A stretch of DNA of 52,023 nt, taken from NCBI RefSeq assembly GCF_025165795.1, contig NZ_JAJAGO010000023.1, forward strand, positions 1 through 52,023, written 5' to 3'. This document shows positions 16,882 to 25,890 of this stretch, in pieces. A program made the position numbers and the translations under genes. The stretch's first letter is position 1. Every line of letters starts with the position of its first letter. The notes under the pieces were generated by a model, which saw only the letters and a list, made by a program, of their open reading frames with translations, was not told the origin of the DNA and searched no databases. The DNA comes from Streptomyces gossypii (GTDB taxonomy: Bacteria > Actinomycetota > Actinomycetes > Streptomycetales > Streptomycetaceae).

Positions 16882-17130
16882 TCACCACCCTTCGAGCGGT
16901 GGCGTGGTCGCGGGTGGGGCGATCCAGGGCTCCACCGCGACGGCCCAGGCGGCGAAGGCGACGGCGGCGAGGAACGCGAGCGTCCAGAGCACCGTACGCA
17001 GCGCGTGGCGGCGGCGCCGAAGGCGGCCGCCACGGAACGCCGCCCGGGTGCCGAGGTCCGGCGGGATGGGCACGGTGGCGGTGTCCAGCATCTTGCGGAC
17101 TTCTTCCTGCTTGCGGTCCGGGAAGCTCAT
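16882..17130 (-). CDS. Small single-span membrane protein next to a sigma-like gene, possible anti-sigma partner
   Basis: An 82-residue protein: soluble N-terminus, a basic stretch (RGGRLRRRRHALR, about 34-46), one hydrophobic segment (about 47-68) and a short outer tail. Its ATG overlaps the stop of the sigma-like gene (ATGA), so the two are co-translated. Size, topology and linkage resemble a minimal anti-sigma or sigma-linked membrane protein, but there is no zinc-binding HxxxCxxC motif and the assignment is inference only. Confidence 0.75.
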   Translation of the reverse strand: MSFPDRKQEEVRKMLDTATVPIPPDLGTRAAFRGGRLRRRRHALRTVLWTLAFLAAVAFAAWAVAVEPWIAPPATTPPLEGW

Positions 17131-17696
17131 CGCACGCCCTCCGCACTCCGCGCGCCCGACGCGCCGCTGCCCGCCGTCTCACGCCTGCCCGGCACGCCGC
17201 CCGCACCGCCGCCGCCCGCACCGCCGCCCGACGCCACCGTGCCCGCCCGCTCGCCGCGGGGCGGCTGGGACCGCATCGTGGCGGCCGCGCGGACGCAGAG
17301 CGCCCGCACCCGCTCCACCGGCAGTCCCAGCGCCGCGGCCGTCTGCTCCTCGGCGACCCCTTCATAGAGCCGCAGCACCAGCACCAGCCGCTCCTGCGGC
17401 GGAAGGCGGTCCAGCAGGCCGCCGCGCGGGCGGCGGTAACGCCACCCGCTGTGGGCGAAGCAGGCGGCCAGATCCTGCCGGGTGCGGTCGTACGGATCCT
17501 CGCCGCGCAGCCGCTCCCAGGCCGCATACGTACGGGAGAGCGAGGCGACGAGCAGCCGCTCGGCGGCTGGTGCGGCGCCGAAGGGCTCGCCTGTCAGCAG
17601 CGTGGCGGCGTGCAGCAGCCGCCCGCCCGCGCCCGCGACGAACGCGTCGAACTCGCGGGCATGGCGCCGTTCCTGTGCTGCCTGCCGCTCTCCCAC
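17127..17696 (-). CDS. ECF-like RNA polymerase sigma factor-related protein
   Basis: A 189-residue protein. Residues about 15-75 resemble a diverged sigma region 2 (FDAFVAGAGGRLLHAATLL, then LSRTYAAWERL), and about 90-140 resemble sigma region 4 with a helix-turn-helix (LPPQERLVLVLRLYEGVAEEQTAAALGLPVERVRAL). The C-terminal 45 residues are Gly/Ala-rich and disordered. Similarity is to the SigE-like ECF families of actinomycetes. It lies downstream of the MarR gene on the same strand and overlaps the small membrane-protein gene. It may be degenerate in region 2, so true sigma activity is uncertain. Confidence 0.75.
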   Translation of the reverse strand: MGERQAAQERRHAREFDAFVAGAGGRLLHAATLLTGEPFGAAPAAERLLVASLSRTYAAWERLRGEDPYDRTRQDLAACFAHSGWRYRRPRGGLLDRLPPQERLVLVLRLYEGVAEEQTAAALGLPVERVRALCVRAAATMRSQPPRGERAGTVASGGGAGGGGAGGVPGRRETAGSGASGARSAEGVR

Positions 17697-17740
17697 CGCA
17701 CGCCTCCCTGCTCCATGGGACGGCAGGCGCGCTGATCAAA

Positions 17741-18289
17741 TCAAGAGGCGGGTGTGATCCCGCCTGCGTTCTGCACGCCGTACAGCGCCACGTTGAAGCG
17801 CGTGAGCAGGGCGCAGAAGACGGTGCGCTCCTCCTCCGACCATCCGTCGGTGAGCATTTCCATCAGCTCGCGCCGCGAGGAGCGGACCTGTTCCAGCCGG
17901 GAGGCGCCGCGCGGAGAGAGCTGGAGGACGACCGCACGGCCGTCCTCGGGGTGTGAGGTGCGTTTGACCAGCCCCGAGTCCACCAGAGGTGCGACCTGCC
18001 GGGTGACGGTGGAGGAGTCGATCCCCATTCCGGCGGCGAGCGCCTTGACGCCCATCGGGCCTTCCAGGTCGAGTCTGTTGAGCAGCAGATACGCGGCGCG
18101 GTCCATGGAGTTCCGGGCCTGGCCGACGCCGCCGAGGCGGGTCTGCTCCGCACGCCGCGCGAAGACGGCTACCTGATGCTGCATCGCCTCCAGGACGGCG
18201 GGGCCGGTGACGTCCGCGGCGGGCACGGGAGGCTGGTTGGAGTGGAGATCGGAGTTGAGTTCTGTCGTCATGTCCGGGTGCGTGGGCAT
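17741..18289 (-). CDS. MarR-family transcriptional regulator
   Basis: A 182-residue winged-helix regulator from ATG 18289; starts at TTG 18322 or ATG 18271 are also in frame, and none has a clear ribosome binding site. The DNA-binding part reads GVKALAAGMGIDSSTVTRQVAPLVDSGLVKRTSHPEDGRAV, typical MarR helix-turn-helix plus wing with DxR. The gene is divergent from ilvA across about 200 bp and followed on the same strand by the sigma-like pair. Ligand and targets are unknown. Confidence 0.88.
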   Translation of the reverse strand: MPTHPDMTTELNSDLHSNQPPVPAADVTGPAVLEAMQHQVAVFARRAEQTRLGGVGQARNSMDRAAYLLLNRLDLEGPMGVKALAAGMGIDSSTVTRQVAPLVDSGLVKRTSHPEDGRAVVLQLSPRGASRLEQVRSSRRELMEMLTDGWSEEERTVFCALLTRFNVALYGVQNAGGITPAS

Positions 18290-18492
18290 GGCCGGGATGC
18301 TCGCTTCTTTGGGAAGGTCCAACTACGTACGACCGAAGTGTGGTGGACAGGTTACGCGCCCCAGGCACGGCCGCGTACCGTCCTGCGGGAACCAGCCGTT
18401 CCCGGCACCGCCGCCGTGCCGCTTCGCGCAGCCGCTCCGTGCGCCGCCCGGCGCTCAGAGCCTCTCACGCGGCGGGCTGCGAGACTGGCGGC

Positions 18493-19731
18493 ATGGCTGA
18501 CCGTACTGCCGAGGACCGCACCCCCAACCTCCCCGTCTCTGTCGACGACATCCGCAGCGCCCAGAAGACGCTGTCCGGCGTTGCCCGGATGACCGCCCTG
18601 GAGGGGAGCCGCCACCTGACCGGTCTCATCGGCTCCCCCGTCCACTTCAAGTGCGAGAACCTGCAACGCACCGGTTCGTTCAAGCTGCGGGGCGCGTATG
18701 TGCGCATCGCGGGCCTCTCCCCCGAGGAACGCGCCCGGGGCGTGGTCGCGGCGAGCGCCGGGAACCACGCGCAGGGCGTCGCCCTGGCCGCCTCGCTGCT
18801 CGGCGTGCGCGCCACCGTGTTCATGCCGGTCGGAGCCCCGCTGCCGAAGGTCGCCGCGACCCGGCACTACGGCGCCGAGGTGCGGCTGCACGGCCAGGTC
18901 GTCGACGAGACGCTGGCCGCCGCGCAGACGTACGCGGACGAGACCGGAGCCGTCTTCATCCATCCCTTCGACCATGCGGATGTGGTGGCGGGGCAGGGCA
19001 CGGTGGGGCTGGAGATCCTGGAGCAGTGTCCGGAGGTGCGGACGATCGTCGTCGGGATCGGCGGCGGAGGCCTGGCGGCCGGTATCGCCGTGGCGGTCAA
19101 GCAACTGCGGCCGGACGTACGGGTCGTCGGCGTCCAGGCCTCCGGTGCCGCCGCCTATCCGCCCTCACTGGCGGCGGGGCGGCCGGTCGCCCTGGATTCG
19201 GTGTCGACGATGGCCGACGGCATCAAGGTGGGCCGTCCCGGTGAGATCCCGTTCCGTATCGTCGGCGCACTGGTGGACGAGGTGCGGACGGTCTCCGAGG
19301 ACGCGCTCTCCAGCGCGTTGCTGCTCTGCCTGGAACGGGCCAAAATGGTCGTGGAGCCTGCGGGTGCCAGCCCGGTGGCGGCGCTGCTGGCAGACCCCGG
19401 CGCCTTCGAGGGGCCGGTGGTGGCGGTGCTGTCGGGCGGGAACGTCGACCCGCTCGTACTCCAGCAGACCCTGCGGCACGGCATGTCGGCGGCGGGCCGC
19501 TATCTGTCCCTGCGGCTGCGGCTGACCGACCGGCCCGGCGCGCTGGCGGCCCTGCTGGGCGAGCTGTCCGCGGCCGACGCCAACGTCCTGGACGTGAGCC
19601 ATGTACGGACCGACCCCCGGCTCGGACTGGACGAGGCAGAAGTGGAGCTGCACTTGGAGACGAAGGGGCCGGAGCACTGCGTCGAGGTCGCGGCGGGCCT
19701 GCGCTCGGCGGGCTACACGGTGACGGGCTGA
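18493..19731 (+). CDS. ilvA: Threonine ammonia-lyase (threonine dehydratase) with C-terminal ACT domain
   Basis: A 412-residue fold-type II PLP enzyme. The PLP lysine is in GSFKLRGAY (about residue 60), the phosphate-binding loop is GGGGLAAG, and ASAGNHAQG is conserved. An ACT-type domain follows from about residue 335 (LRLRLTDRPGALAALLGELSAADANVLDV), typical of the single-ACT form. It converts threonine to 2-oxobutanoate. The upstream frame to 18,340 is open but has no family similarity; ATG 18493 is correct by homology. No Shine-Dalgarno is present, and GAGACT lies 6 nt upstream, a weak leaderless pattern. Confidence 0.94.
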   Translation: MADRTAEDRTPNLPVSVDDIRSAQKTLSGVARMTALEGSRHLTGLIGSPVHFKCENLQRTGSFKLRGAYVRIAGLSPEERARGVVAASAGNHAQGVALAASLLGVRATVFMPVGAPLPKVAATRHYGAEVRLHGQVVDETLAAAQTYADETGAVFIHPFDHADVVAGQGTVGLEILEQCPEVRTIVVGIGGGGLAAGIAVAVKQLRPDVRVVGVQASGAAAYPPSLAAGRPVALDSVSTMADGIKVGRPGEIPFRIVGALVDEVRTVSEDALSSALLLCLERAKMVVEPAGASPVAALLADPGAFEGPVVAVLSGGNVDPLVLQQTLRHGMSAAGRYLSLRLRLTDRPGALAALLGELSAADANVLDVSHVRTDPRLGLDEAEVELHLETKGPEHCVEVAAGLRSAGYTVTG

Positions 19732-19776
19732 CCAAGCGGAACGGAAGCGCGGCGCGCGGCGCATCCCCCACGCGCC

Positions 19777-19824
19777 AGCCCCGCTCTGCATGACGCGATA
19801 CATCGCATCATGCAGAGCGGGGCT
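19777..19824. terminator. Strong bidirectional terminator between ilvA and the FAD oxidase gene
   Basis: A 17-bp perfect stem (AGCCCCGCTCTGCATGA and its complement), then one C-A mismatch and a further 4 bp (GCGA/TCGC) closed by a TACA loop. It lies between convergent genes. Confidence 0.85.
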
Positions 19825-19908
19825 GTCCGGCAACCCCGACGACATGCACAAGGGCGCCCTGATCGGTCTGGCCGTGCGCACGCCCGACGCAGCCACCTCC
19901 GGGGGCGT

Positions 19909-21075
19909 TCAACCGCCGGCGAGGGACGGCTGGTCGCTCATCACCTGCAGGCTTTCGTCCTGGACACCCGCTGCCACATCACGGGTCGGGCGGTAGGGAG
20001 CCAGCGCCGGGTTCTGCCGACCGCTGGTGATCTCTTCGGCGGCGAGCCGGCCGAGGACGGGGGCGAGGTTCACCCCGCTGTGTGTCACGACGGTGTACAG
20101 ACCGGCGGTCTCGGGGCTCGTACCCACGAGAGGGAGCCCGTCGACCGGTACTGGGCGGACACCGAGGCGGGCCCCCGCCAGCCGCGCCGTACGGAGCGCC
20201 GGCAGGATCTCCTGTCCCCGGCGGTGCAGCTCGCCCTCAAGACCGAGGTCCCCGCCGGGTTCGGCGCCGGACGGCAGCATGGCGTCGACCGGCCAGGAAA
20301 TCGAGCAGATGCGGGAGCCGGGCGCGGGGCGCAGGTCCACCCCGGGGGTGGCGAGGATCGCGTGCAGACCGGGTTCGGGTACCGGGGTGCTCTCCCCGAC
20401 CAGTCCGGGGATCTCGGTCAGCGGCAGGGACGTGCCCGCGAGCCGGGCGATCCGGTCGGCGTCGGCCCCGGCACAGTTCACCACCCAGTCGGCCTCCCAG
20501 CGGCGGGCGCCCGTCTCGACGCCGACGACACGGTCGCCGCTGCGGATCAGGCCGGTCGCCTTGAGGCCGTAGCGGATGTCGGCGCCCAAGAGGGCGGCGT
20601 GATCGAGAAGGCGACGGACGAACTGCGGCGCGTCGTACCACGCCGAGCGGTCGTGTACGACCAACTCCTCGGCGGCACAGGCACCCGGGTCCGCGGTCGG
20701 TGCAAGCTCGGCCAGGTCGGTGGGATCGGCGAAGCGGCAGGGGTGCCCCCAGGACTGGAGCCGGACCGCCCGCTCCCGGATCGCCCGCTGCTCCAGCTCG
20801 GTGTGGCCCCACTGGACCAAGGGCATCGGGTGCCGCCAGGTGGGCCCTCCCAGCTCCTCGCCGAGCGCGATGTGCTCGTTGGCGCTGCGCCGGTTCAACT
20901 CGTAATAGGAGTGCGGGGTCTTCAGATGGGTGACGTCGATGGAGAAGGTCGCGCTGGACGTACCGGCAGCCGGGCCGCCGGCCTCGATCACGGTGACCCC
21001 GGCCCCCGCGACGGCCAGATGGTAGGCGACGGAGGCGCCCAGCACGCCGGCACCGAGAACAATTACACGGGACAT
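19909..21075 (-). CDS. FAD-dependent amine/amino-acid oxidoreductase (DAO family)
   Basis: A 388-residue flavoprotein with the N-terminal dinucleotide motif VLGAGVLGASVAYHLA, an acidic end of the second strand (VIEAG), a mid VVNCAGADAD and the DAO-family C-terminal pattern (RPVPVDGLPLVG, then VVTHSGVNLAPVLGRL). This family oxidises D-amino acids, glycine, sarcosine or similar amines. The exact substrate is unclear. GGAG lies 9 nt before the ATG. It is the last gene of an operon with a polar amino-acid ABC transporter (50 bp downstream of the ATPase gene), so it probably oxidises the imported compound. Confidence 0.88.
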   Translation of the reverse strand: MSRVIVLGAGVLGASVAYHLAVAGAGVTVIEAGGPAAGTSSATFSIDVTHLKTPHSYYELNRRSANEHIALGEELGGPTWRHPMPLVQWGHTELEQRAIRERAVRLQSWGHPCRFADPTDLAELAPTADPGACAAEELVVHDRSAWYDAPQFVRRLLDHAALLGADIRYGLKATGLIRSGDRVVGVETGARRWEADWVVNCAGADADRIARLAGTSLPLTEIPGLVGESTPVPEPGLHAILATPGVDLRPAPGSRICSISWPVDAMLPSGAEPGGDLGLEGELHRRGQEILPALRTARLAGARLGVRPVPVDGLPLVGTSPETAGLYTVVTHSGVNLAPVLGRLAAEEITSGRQNPALAPYRPTRDVAAGVQDESLQVMSDQPSLAGG

Positions 21076-21125
21076 GTTGACTGGCTCCTAGGGGTACGCA
21101 GGGCGACGGCGCGGTCGGGCGCGGG

Positions 21126-21896
21126 TCACAGGACTTTGCTGAGGAACGCCTGGGTGCGCTCGTGCCGAGGTGCGGCCAGTACGGCGCGGGGGTCCCCCGA
21201 CTCGACGACGACTCCGCCGTCCATGAAGACGAACGAGTCGCCGACCTCTCGGGCGAAGCCCATCTCGTGGGTGACGACGATCATCGTCATACCGGCCTCG
21301 GCGAGCCCGCGCATGACGTCGAGCACCTCGCCTACGAGTTCCGGGTCGAGGGCCGAGGTGGGTTCGTCGAAGAGCATGAGCTCGGGCTGCATGGCCAGGG
21401 CGCGCGCGATCGCGACTCGCTGCTGCTGTCCCCCGGACAGCTGGGAGGGGTAGCTGTCCGCCTTGTCCGCCAGCCCCACCCGGTCGAGCAACTGCCGGGC
21501 CTGTTCGCGGACTTCCCCCTTGGGCCGCTTCTTGACCTGAACCGGGGCCTCCATGACGTTCTGCAAGGCCGTCATGTGCGGAAAGAGGTTGAAACGCTGG
21601 AAGACCATGCCGATGCCGCGGCGCTGCCGGGCGATCTCCTTGTCCCTCATCTCGTGGATCCTGCCGCCGCGTTCCGCGTAGCCGATCAGCTGGTCCCCTA
21701 CGTACAGCCGGCCCGCGTTGATGGTCTCCAAGTGGTTGATGCACCGCAGAAAGGTCGACTTGCCCGAGCCCGAGGGGCCGACCAGGCACATCACTTCGCC
21801 CGGCGCGACCGTGAGGTCGATGCCTTTGAGCACCTCGACGTGTCCGTAGCTCTTGTGCACGCCCTCGGCCCTGACGACCGACTCGGCTGTCTTCAT
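21126..21896 (-). CDS. Polar amino-acid ABC transporter ATP-binding protein
   Basis: A 256-residue ATPase with Walker A GPSGSGKST, signature LSGGQQQRVAIARAL, Walker B LMLFDEPTSALDPE and switch His (VVTHEMGFAREV), all as in the GlnQ/HisP group. Its ATG overlaps the permease stop by 4 nt. It powers uptake by the adjacent permease and lipoprotein. Confidence 0.94.
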   Translation of the reverse strand: MKTAESVVRAEGVHKSYGHVEVLKGIDLTVAPGEVMCLVGPSGSGKSTFLRCINHLETINAGRLYVGDQLIGYAERGGRIHEMRDKEIARQRRGIGMVFQRFNLFPHMTALQNVMEAPVQVKKRPKGEVREQARQLLDRVGLADKADSYPSQLSGGQQQRVAIARALAMQPELMLFDEPTSALDPELVGEVLDVMRGLAEAGMTMIVVTHEMGFAREVGDSFVFMDGGVVVESGDPRAVLAAPRHERTQAFLSKVL

Positions 21897-22873
21897 GACG
21901 GTCGCTCCTGCTCTACGGCTTTCTCAGCTTTCGCGGGGATGGCTTTCCGTAGCCGCTGCAGCATGGTGGGCGGCAGGTTGCGGCTGGTACCGCGCTCGAA
22001 CCTGCGCTCGAGGTAGTACTGGCCCACGTTCAGCACCGAGGTCGCCACGAGGTACCAGACGCAGGCGACGGTGAGCAGGGGGACCTGCTGGAAATTGCGG
22101 GAGTAGATGCCCTGGATGGAGGTGAGCAGCTCGGGAACGGCGATTGCGAAGACCAGCGAGGTGGTCTTGAGCATCGAGATCACCTGGTTGCCCGTCGGCG
22201 GGATGATCATGCGCAGGGCCTGCGGGAGCACGATCCGCCGCAGTGTCTGACGCCGGGTCATCCCCAGTGCCTGTGCCGCTTCGGGCTGTCCCTCGTCCAC
22301 GGAGGTGATGCCGGCTCGGACGATCTCGGCCATGTACGCGGCCTCGTGCAGTCCGAGGCCGAGAACCGCGGCGGTCAGCTGGGTGATCAGCGCGTTGGTC
22401 TCGAACTCGACGAACGTGGGCCCCCAGGGTATCCCCAGCCCGATCGTCGGGATCACGGCCGAGAGGAAGTACCAGAACAGCAGTTGGACCAGGAGCGGGG
22501 TCCCGCGGAACACCCAGATGTACAGCGCGCCGAGGCGAGACAGCAGCGGGTTGGGCGACATCCGCATGATGGCCAGTACGATCCCGCCCACAATGCCGAC
22601 GCTCATGGCGAGCGCTGTGAGCAGCAGTGTGGTGCGCAACCCTTCCAGGACCGCCGGGGCGAAGAGATACTCCCCGACCGTCTCCCACTGCATACGCGGG
22701 TTGGCCGCCCAGCCCTGGATCAGGAAGACCAGCAGGAAGACGAGGACCGCGGAGGCGCACCAGCGGCCGGGGCGGCGCAGCGGCACGGCCTGGATCTGCT
22801 CGGGGGCCGGGCCCGTCCTCCCCGGCTTGTGGACTCCCGGTCCGCGGGTGGCCAGTGAGGACTCCCCGGTCAT
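21893..22873 (-). CDS. Polar amino-acid ABC transporter permease
   Basis: A 326-residue membrane protein with about six hydrophobic spans and the EAA loop EAAQALGMTRRQTLRRIVLPQALRMIIPP, characteristic of HisM/GlnP permeases. About 35 mostly polar residues precede the first span. ATG 22873 overlaps the binding-protein stop by 4 nt, so the open frame to 23,164 is not used. Only one permease gene is present, so it likely forms a homodimer. Confidence 0.93.
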   Translation of the reverse strand: MTGESSLATRGPGVHKPGRTGPAPEQIQAVPLRRPGRWCASAVLVFLLVFLIQGWAANPRMQWETVGEYLFAPAVLEGLRTTLLLTALAMSVGIVGGIVLAIMRMSPNPLLSRLGALYIWVFRGTPLLVQLLFWYFLSAVIPTIGLGIPWGPTFVEFETNALITQLTAAVLGLGLHEAAYMAEIVRAGITSVDEGQPEAAQALGMTRRQTLRRIVLPQALRMIIPPTGNQVISMLKTTSLVFAIAVPELLTSIQGIYSRNFQQVPLLTVACVWYLVATSVLNVGQYYLERRFERGTSRNLPPTMLQRLRKAIPAKAEKAVEQERPS

Positions 22874-23814
22874 CCCTTGCCGCCGTTCACCGCGGCCCGG
22901 TCGAGCGCGCCGGACTCGATCTTCCACTTCTTGAGGATCTTCCCGTACGCTCCGTTGTCGATCAGCTGCTGCACGGCCTGCTGTACGGCCTTGACCAGGG
23001 GCTTGTCCTTGTCCTCCTTGCTGACCAGGATCCCGTACGGAAGGAAGCGGTAGGGCTTGCCGACCTGCTTCATCTGCCCATTCGACTTCTCGCTCTGGTA
23101 GGCGACGGTGGGCGTGCCGCCGACGAAGGCGTCGGCCCGGCCGGTGGACAGGGCCTGGAAGCACCCCACCGAATTGGGGAACACCAGCACCTTCACAGCG
23201 GGTTTGCCCGCATCAGCGCACTTCTTGTCCTGCTGCTCGACGTCGTCCACCTGAGCGGTGCCCTTCTCGACGGCCACCGACCTGCCGCACAGGTCGCCCA
23301 ACGAGTCCACCTTCTTGGCATACTTCTGATCGACGAGGATCGAGCTGCTCGTCCTGAAGTAGTCGACGAAGGTGACGTGCTCCTGGCGCTCGGGCTTGTC
23401 CAGCATCGCCTGGATGGCCAGGTCGTAACGGCGCGACTGCACGCCTCCGATGATGCTGTCGAAGCTGGCCTTGGAGAACTTCACCTTGACGCCCAGCACC
23501 TGGCCGATGGCCTTCATCAGCTCGGGCTCCATGCCGACCAGCTTCTTGTTGTCGGAGCCGAGGAACACCAGGGGCGGATAGTCGCTTCCCGCGGCCACCT
23601 TCAGACTGCCGGACTTTTTGATCTTCTCCGGCAGCAGGTCATGCAGTTTCTGGTCCTTCTGCTGCGCCGGGGCGGCCGCCTCGGCGGTGTCCTCGGTGGT
23701 CTCCGCACCGCTGCCGCAGGCCGCCACGAGGGGAAAGAGCGCTGCCAGGGCGAGTCCGGTGACCGCGCTGCGTGTCGCTCTGCGGGCGCGTGGCACCGGG
23801 TTGCGTATGTCCAT
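22870..23814 (-). CDS. Lipoprotein substrate-binding component of the amino-acid ABC transporter
   Basis: A 314-residue family-3 solute-binding protein. A twin-Arg-containing basic N-terminus and hydrophobic segment lead to the lipobox VAAC (Cys33); the mature domain starts near LKVAAGSDYPPLVFLG and contains YDLAIQAMLDKPERQ. The two extra cysteine pairs (about 176-199 and 217 onward) may form disulphides. It is first in the operon binding protein, permease, ATPase, FAD oxidase. The ligand is probably an amino acid or related amine. Confidence 0.93.
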   Translation of the reverse strand: MDIRNPVPRARRATRSAVTGLALAALFPLVAACGSGAETTEDTAEAAAPAQQKDQKLHDLLPEKIKKSGSLKVAAGSDYPPLVFLGSDNKKLVGMEPELMKAIGQVLGVKVKFSKASFDSIIGGVQSRRYDLAIQAMLDKPERQEHVTFVDYFRTSSSILVDQKYAKKVDSLGDLCGRSVAVEKGTAQVDDVEQQDKKCADAGKPAVKVLVFPNSVGCFQALSTGRADAFVGGTPTVAYQSEKSNGQMKQVGKPYRFLPYGILVSKEDKDKPLVKAVQQAVQQLIDNGAYGKILKKWKIESGALDRAAVNGGKG

Positions 23815-23917
23815 GGTAGGGATCCGTTCCGGGTCGGTCCGTCGTGTCCTGGTCGCTCAATCTGCGGCAGCGGTGAGGTCTGCACAAGATGAGAAAGAGT
23901 GAGCGTTGCCACACATT

Positions 23918-23938
23918 CTGTTCAGATGAGCTGAACAG
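23918..23938. promoter_or_regulatory. Palindromic operator candidate CTGTTCAG-N5-CTGAACAG
   Basis: Perfect 8-bp arms in the 250-bp divergent region between the transporter operon and the LysR gene. It contains a T-N11-A core as expected for LysR-type regulators and is the best candidate site for the adjacent one. Confidence 0.65.
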
Positions 23939-24064
23939 GAGGATCGCGCCGCACCATGTGTTTCCTGCGGTACAGCGCGTAGTGTCGTCGTCCGCAAGGC
24001 TCCGGCCGAGGCGGACCAGAACGCCCTCTGGTGGCCATGAAGCACGGGGTGTTAAGTTCTGTTG

Positions 24065-24997
24065 ATGCTCACTCCGACCCAGTTGCGAGCGATACGCGAC
24101 GTCGTGGCGACCGGCTCGCTCAGAACCGCCGCCAAACGGCTGGGTTACACCCCGTCCGCCGTCTCGCAGCAGATCTCCTCCGTGGAGCGTGCGCTCGGCG
24201 TGCAACTCTTCGAGCGAGCCCCGCGCAGCGTGCGGCCCACCGCGGCCGGTGTCCAACTGGCCCGTCGGGCAGCGCGGTTGCTGGCGGAGCTGGAGGCCGC
24301 GGAGGACGAGATGCGCGCATTCGCCGCCGCGGAACGCGGCCGACTGCATCTGGGCAGCTTCTGGTCCGCGGGCTTCCGGCTGGTGCCGGCGGTGCTGGCC
24401 GAGTTCCTGCGTGACCGTCCGCAGTTGGACGTCCGGTATGAAGAGGGGGATCCGCACGTCACCGTGCCGGCGGTCACCGAAGGCCGCCTCGACTTGACTG
24501 TGGTGTTCGAGTACGGGGTGGTACCGCACAGTTGGCCGGATGATCTGGACATGGCGCTGATCCTGGAGGAGCCGCTGTACGTCCTGATCCCCACCGGACA
24601 CCGGCTGTCCCGGAGAAAGCACATCCAGATCGGCGATCTGTCCGACGAGCGGTGGATCTCCTACCGAGAGGACACCGACGCGGCCCGCTCGCTCATCCAC
24701 ATCTGTGCCGAAGGCGGGTTCCGCCCCGAAGTGCTGTTCCGCACGAACGACTACAACCTGCCGTTCGAACTCGTCCGCAAGGGCCTGGGGGTCGCGATCC
24801 TCCCCCAGCTGGCGATGATCGAGTCGCATGACGTGCACGTCATCCGGCTCGCGAATCCGGCCCATGTCCGACGGGTCTTCGCCGTCCGCCGGGCAGCCGA
24901 CACCAATCCCTTCCTGGATCACGCGATTGCCATGCTGCGGACCGCCGCGGATTCCATTGATCAACAGTCGCGGTCCGAACTGCCGACGGCTATCTGA
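24065..24997 (+). CDS. LysR-family transcriptional regulator of the adjacent transporter/oxidase operon
   Basis: A 310-residue LysR-type protein: N-terminal helix-turn-helix (LRTAAKRLGYTPSAVSQQISSVERALG, about residues 19-45) and a periplasmic-binding-protein-like effector domain from about 90. ATG 24065 directly follows an in-frame TTG; neither has a strong ribosome binding site. It is divergent from the amino-acid transporter operon, the usual arrangement for autoregulated LysR control. Confidence 0.92.
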   Translation: MLTPTQLRAIRDVVATGSLRTAAKRLGYTPSAVSQQISSVERALGVQLFERAPRSVRPTAAGVQLARRAARLLAELEAAEDEMRAFAAAERGRLHLGSFWSAGFRLVPAVLAEFLRDRPQLDVRYEEGDPHVTVPAVTEGRLDLTVVFEYGVVPHSWPDDLDMALILEEPLYVLIPTGHRLSRRKHIQIGDLSDERWISYREDTDAARSLIHICAEGGFRPEVLFRTNDYNLPFELVRKGLGVAILPQLAMIESHDVHVIRLANPAHVRRVFAVRRAADTNPFLDHAIAMLRTAADSIDQQSRSELPTAI

Positions 24998-25112
24998 GAC
25001 ACCATTGCCCGGCGGCCCTCGCCCCTGACCCCATGCGCGGAGATCGCGGAGATCACGCCCCGGTGCGGAGGGATTGCTCAGCGGACACCCGATGGGCGGG
25101 TGGGCGCCCGAA

Positions 25113-25143
25113 AGGGGCCGGGCGCGTCTCGCGCCCGGCCCCT
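25113..25143. terminator. Hairpin terminator downstream of greA
   Basis: A perfect 14-bp GC-rich stem (AGGGGCCGGGCGCG) with TCT loop, between convergent greA and the LysR gene. Confidence 0.8.
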
Positions 25144-25194
25144 CCGAAGTACTGCCGTCGACTGCCGTGAGCCCGCGCCCCAAGGCGCGAGGGC

Positions 25195-25692
25195 TCAGCT
25201 CCGGTAGGGCTTGGTCTCCAGGACCCTCACCGATGCCATCTTGCCGTTCGGCAGCTCGTACTGGGCGTCGGCGCCGACCTTCTTGCCGTTCAGCGCGCTG
25301 CCCAGTGGCGACTGCGGCGAATATGTCTCGATGTCCGCGCTGGCGTACTCACGGGATGCGAGGAGGAAGGTCAGCGTGTCGTCCTCGTCGCCGTCGAAGG
25401 CGATCTTGACGACCATCCCCGGCTCCACGATGCCGTCGTCCGCCGGGGCTTCGCCCACCTTGGCGGTTTCGAGCAGCTGCGTCAGCTGGCGGACGCGCAG
25501 CTCCTGCTTGCCCTGCTCCTCCTTGGCCGCGTGGTACCCGCCGTTCTCCCGGAGGTCGCCCTCCTCCCGAGCCGCCTCGATCTTCTTGGCGATCTCGGTG
25601 CGTGCAGGACCCGACAGGTACTCCAGCTCGGCCTTGAGCTGGTCGTACGCCTCCTGAGTAAGCCAGGTGACGTTGTCGCTGGTCTGGGTCAC
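25195..25692 (-). CDS. greA: Transcription elongation factor GreA
   Basis: A 165-residue GreA/GreB protein: N-terminal coiled coil (residues about 12-80, including ARTEIAKKIEAAREEGDLRENGGYHAAKEEQ with the tip acidic residues) and C-terminal FKBP-like domain (SPLGSALNGKKVGADAQYELPNG). It stimulates transcript cleavage by backtracked RNA polymerase. GTG 25692 has GAGGAG about 7 nt upstream. The length is usual. An inverted repeat lies in its leader. Confidence 0.96.
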   Translation of the reverse strand: MTQTSDNVTWLTQEAYDQLKAELEYLSGPARTEIAKKIEAAREEGDLRENGGYHAAKEEQGKQELRVRQLTQLLETAKVGEAPADDGIVEPGMVVKIAFDGDEDDTLTFLLASREYASADIETYSPQSPLGSALNGKKVGADAQYELPNGKMASVRVLETKPYRS

Positions 25693-25734
25693 AGGTCGCT
25701 CCTCGTCGGTGCTGGGATATAAAGCAACGCCCTA

Positions 25735-25758
25735 CCCATCAGGCTGCGCCAGGATGGG
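25735..25758. promoter_or_regulatory. Leader hairpin upstream of greA
   Basis: CCCATC and GATGGG enclose an inner GGC-TGC-GCC hairpin about 45 bp before the greA start. Position suits a 5'-leader structure, though the promoter is not located. Confidence 0.35.
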
Positions 25759-25890
25759 CGGGCGGAAACTACGAGCCTAACAATTACGGCGGAAAAGGGA
25801 AGAAGGAACAACAGGCAGTTGCCCGCTGATCGCTTTCCGTCACTCGCGTCACTCGGTGCGGCGCAGGCGCGCCACCTGCGGGGGCGCCCT

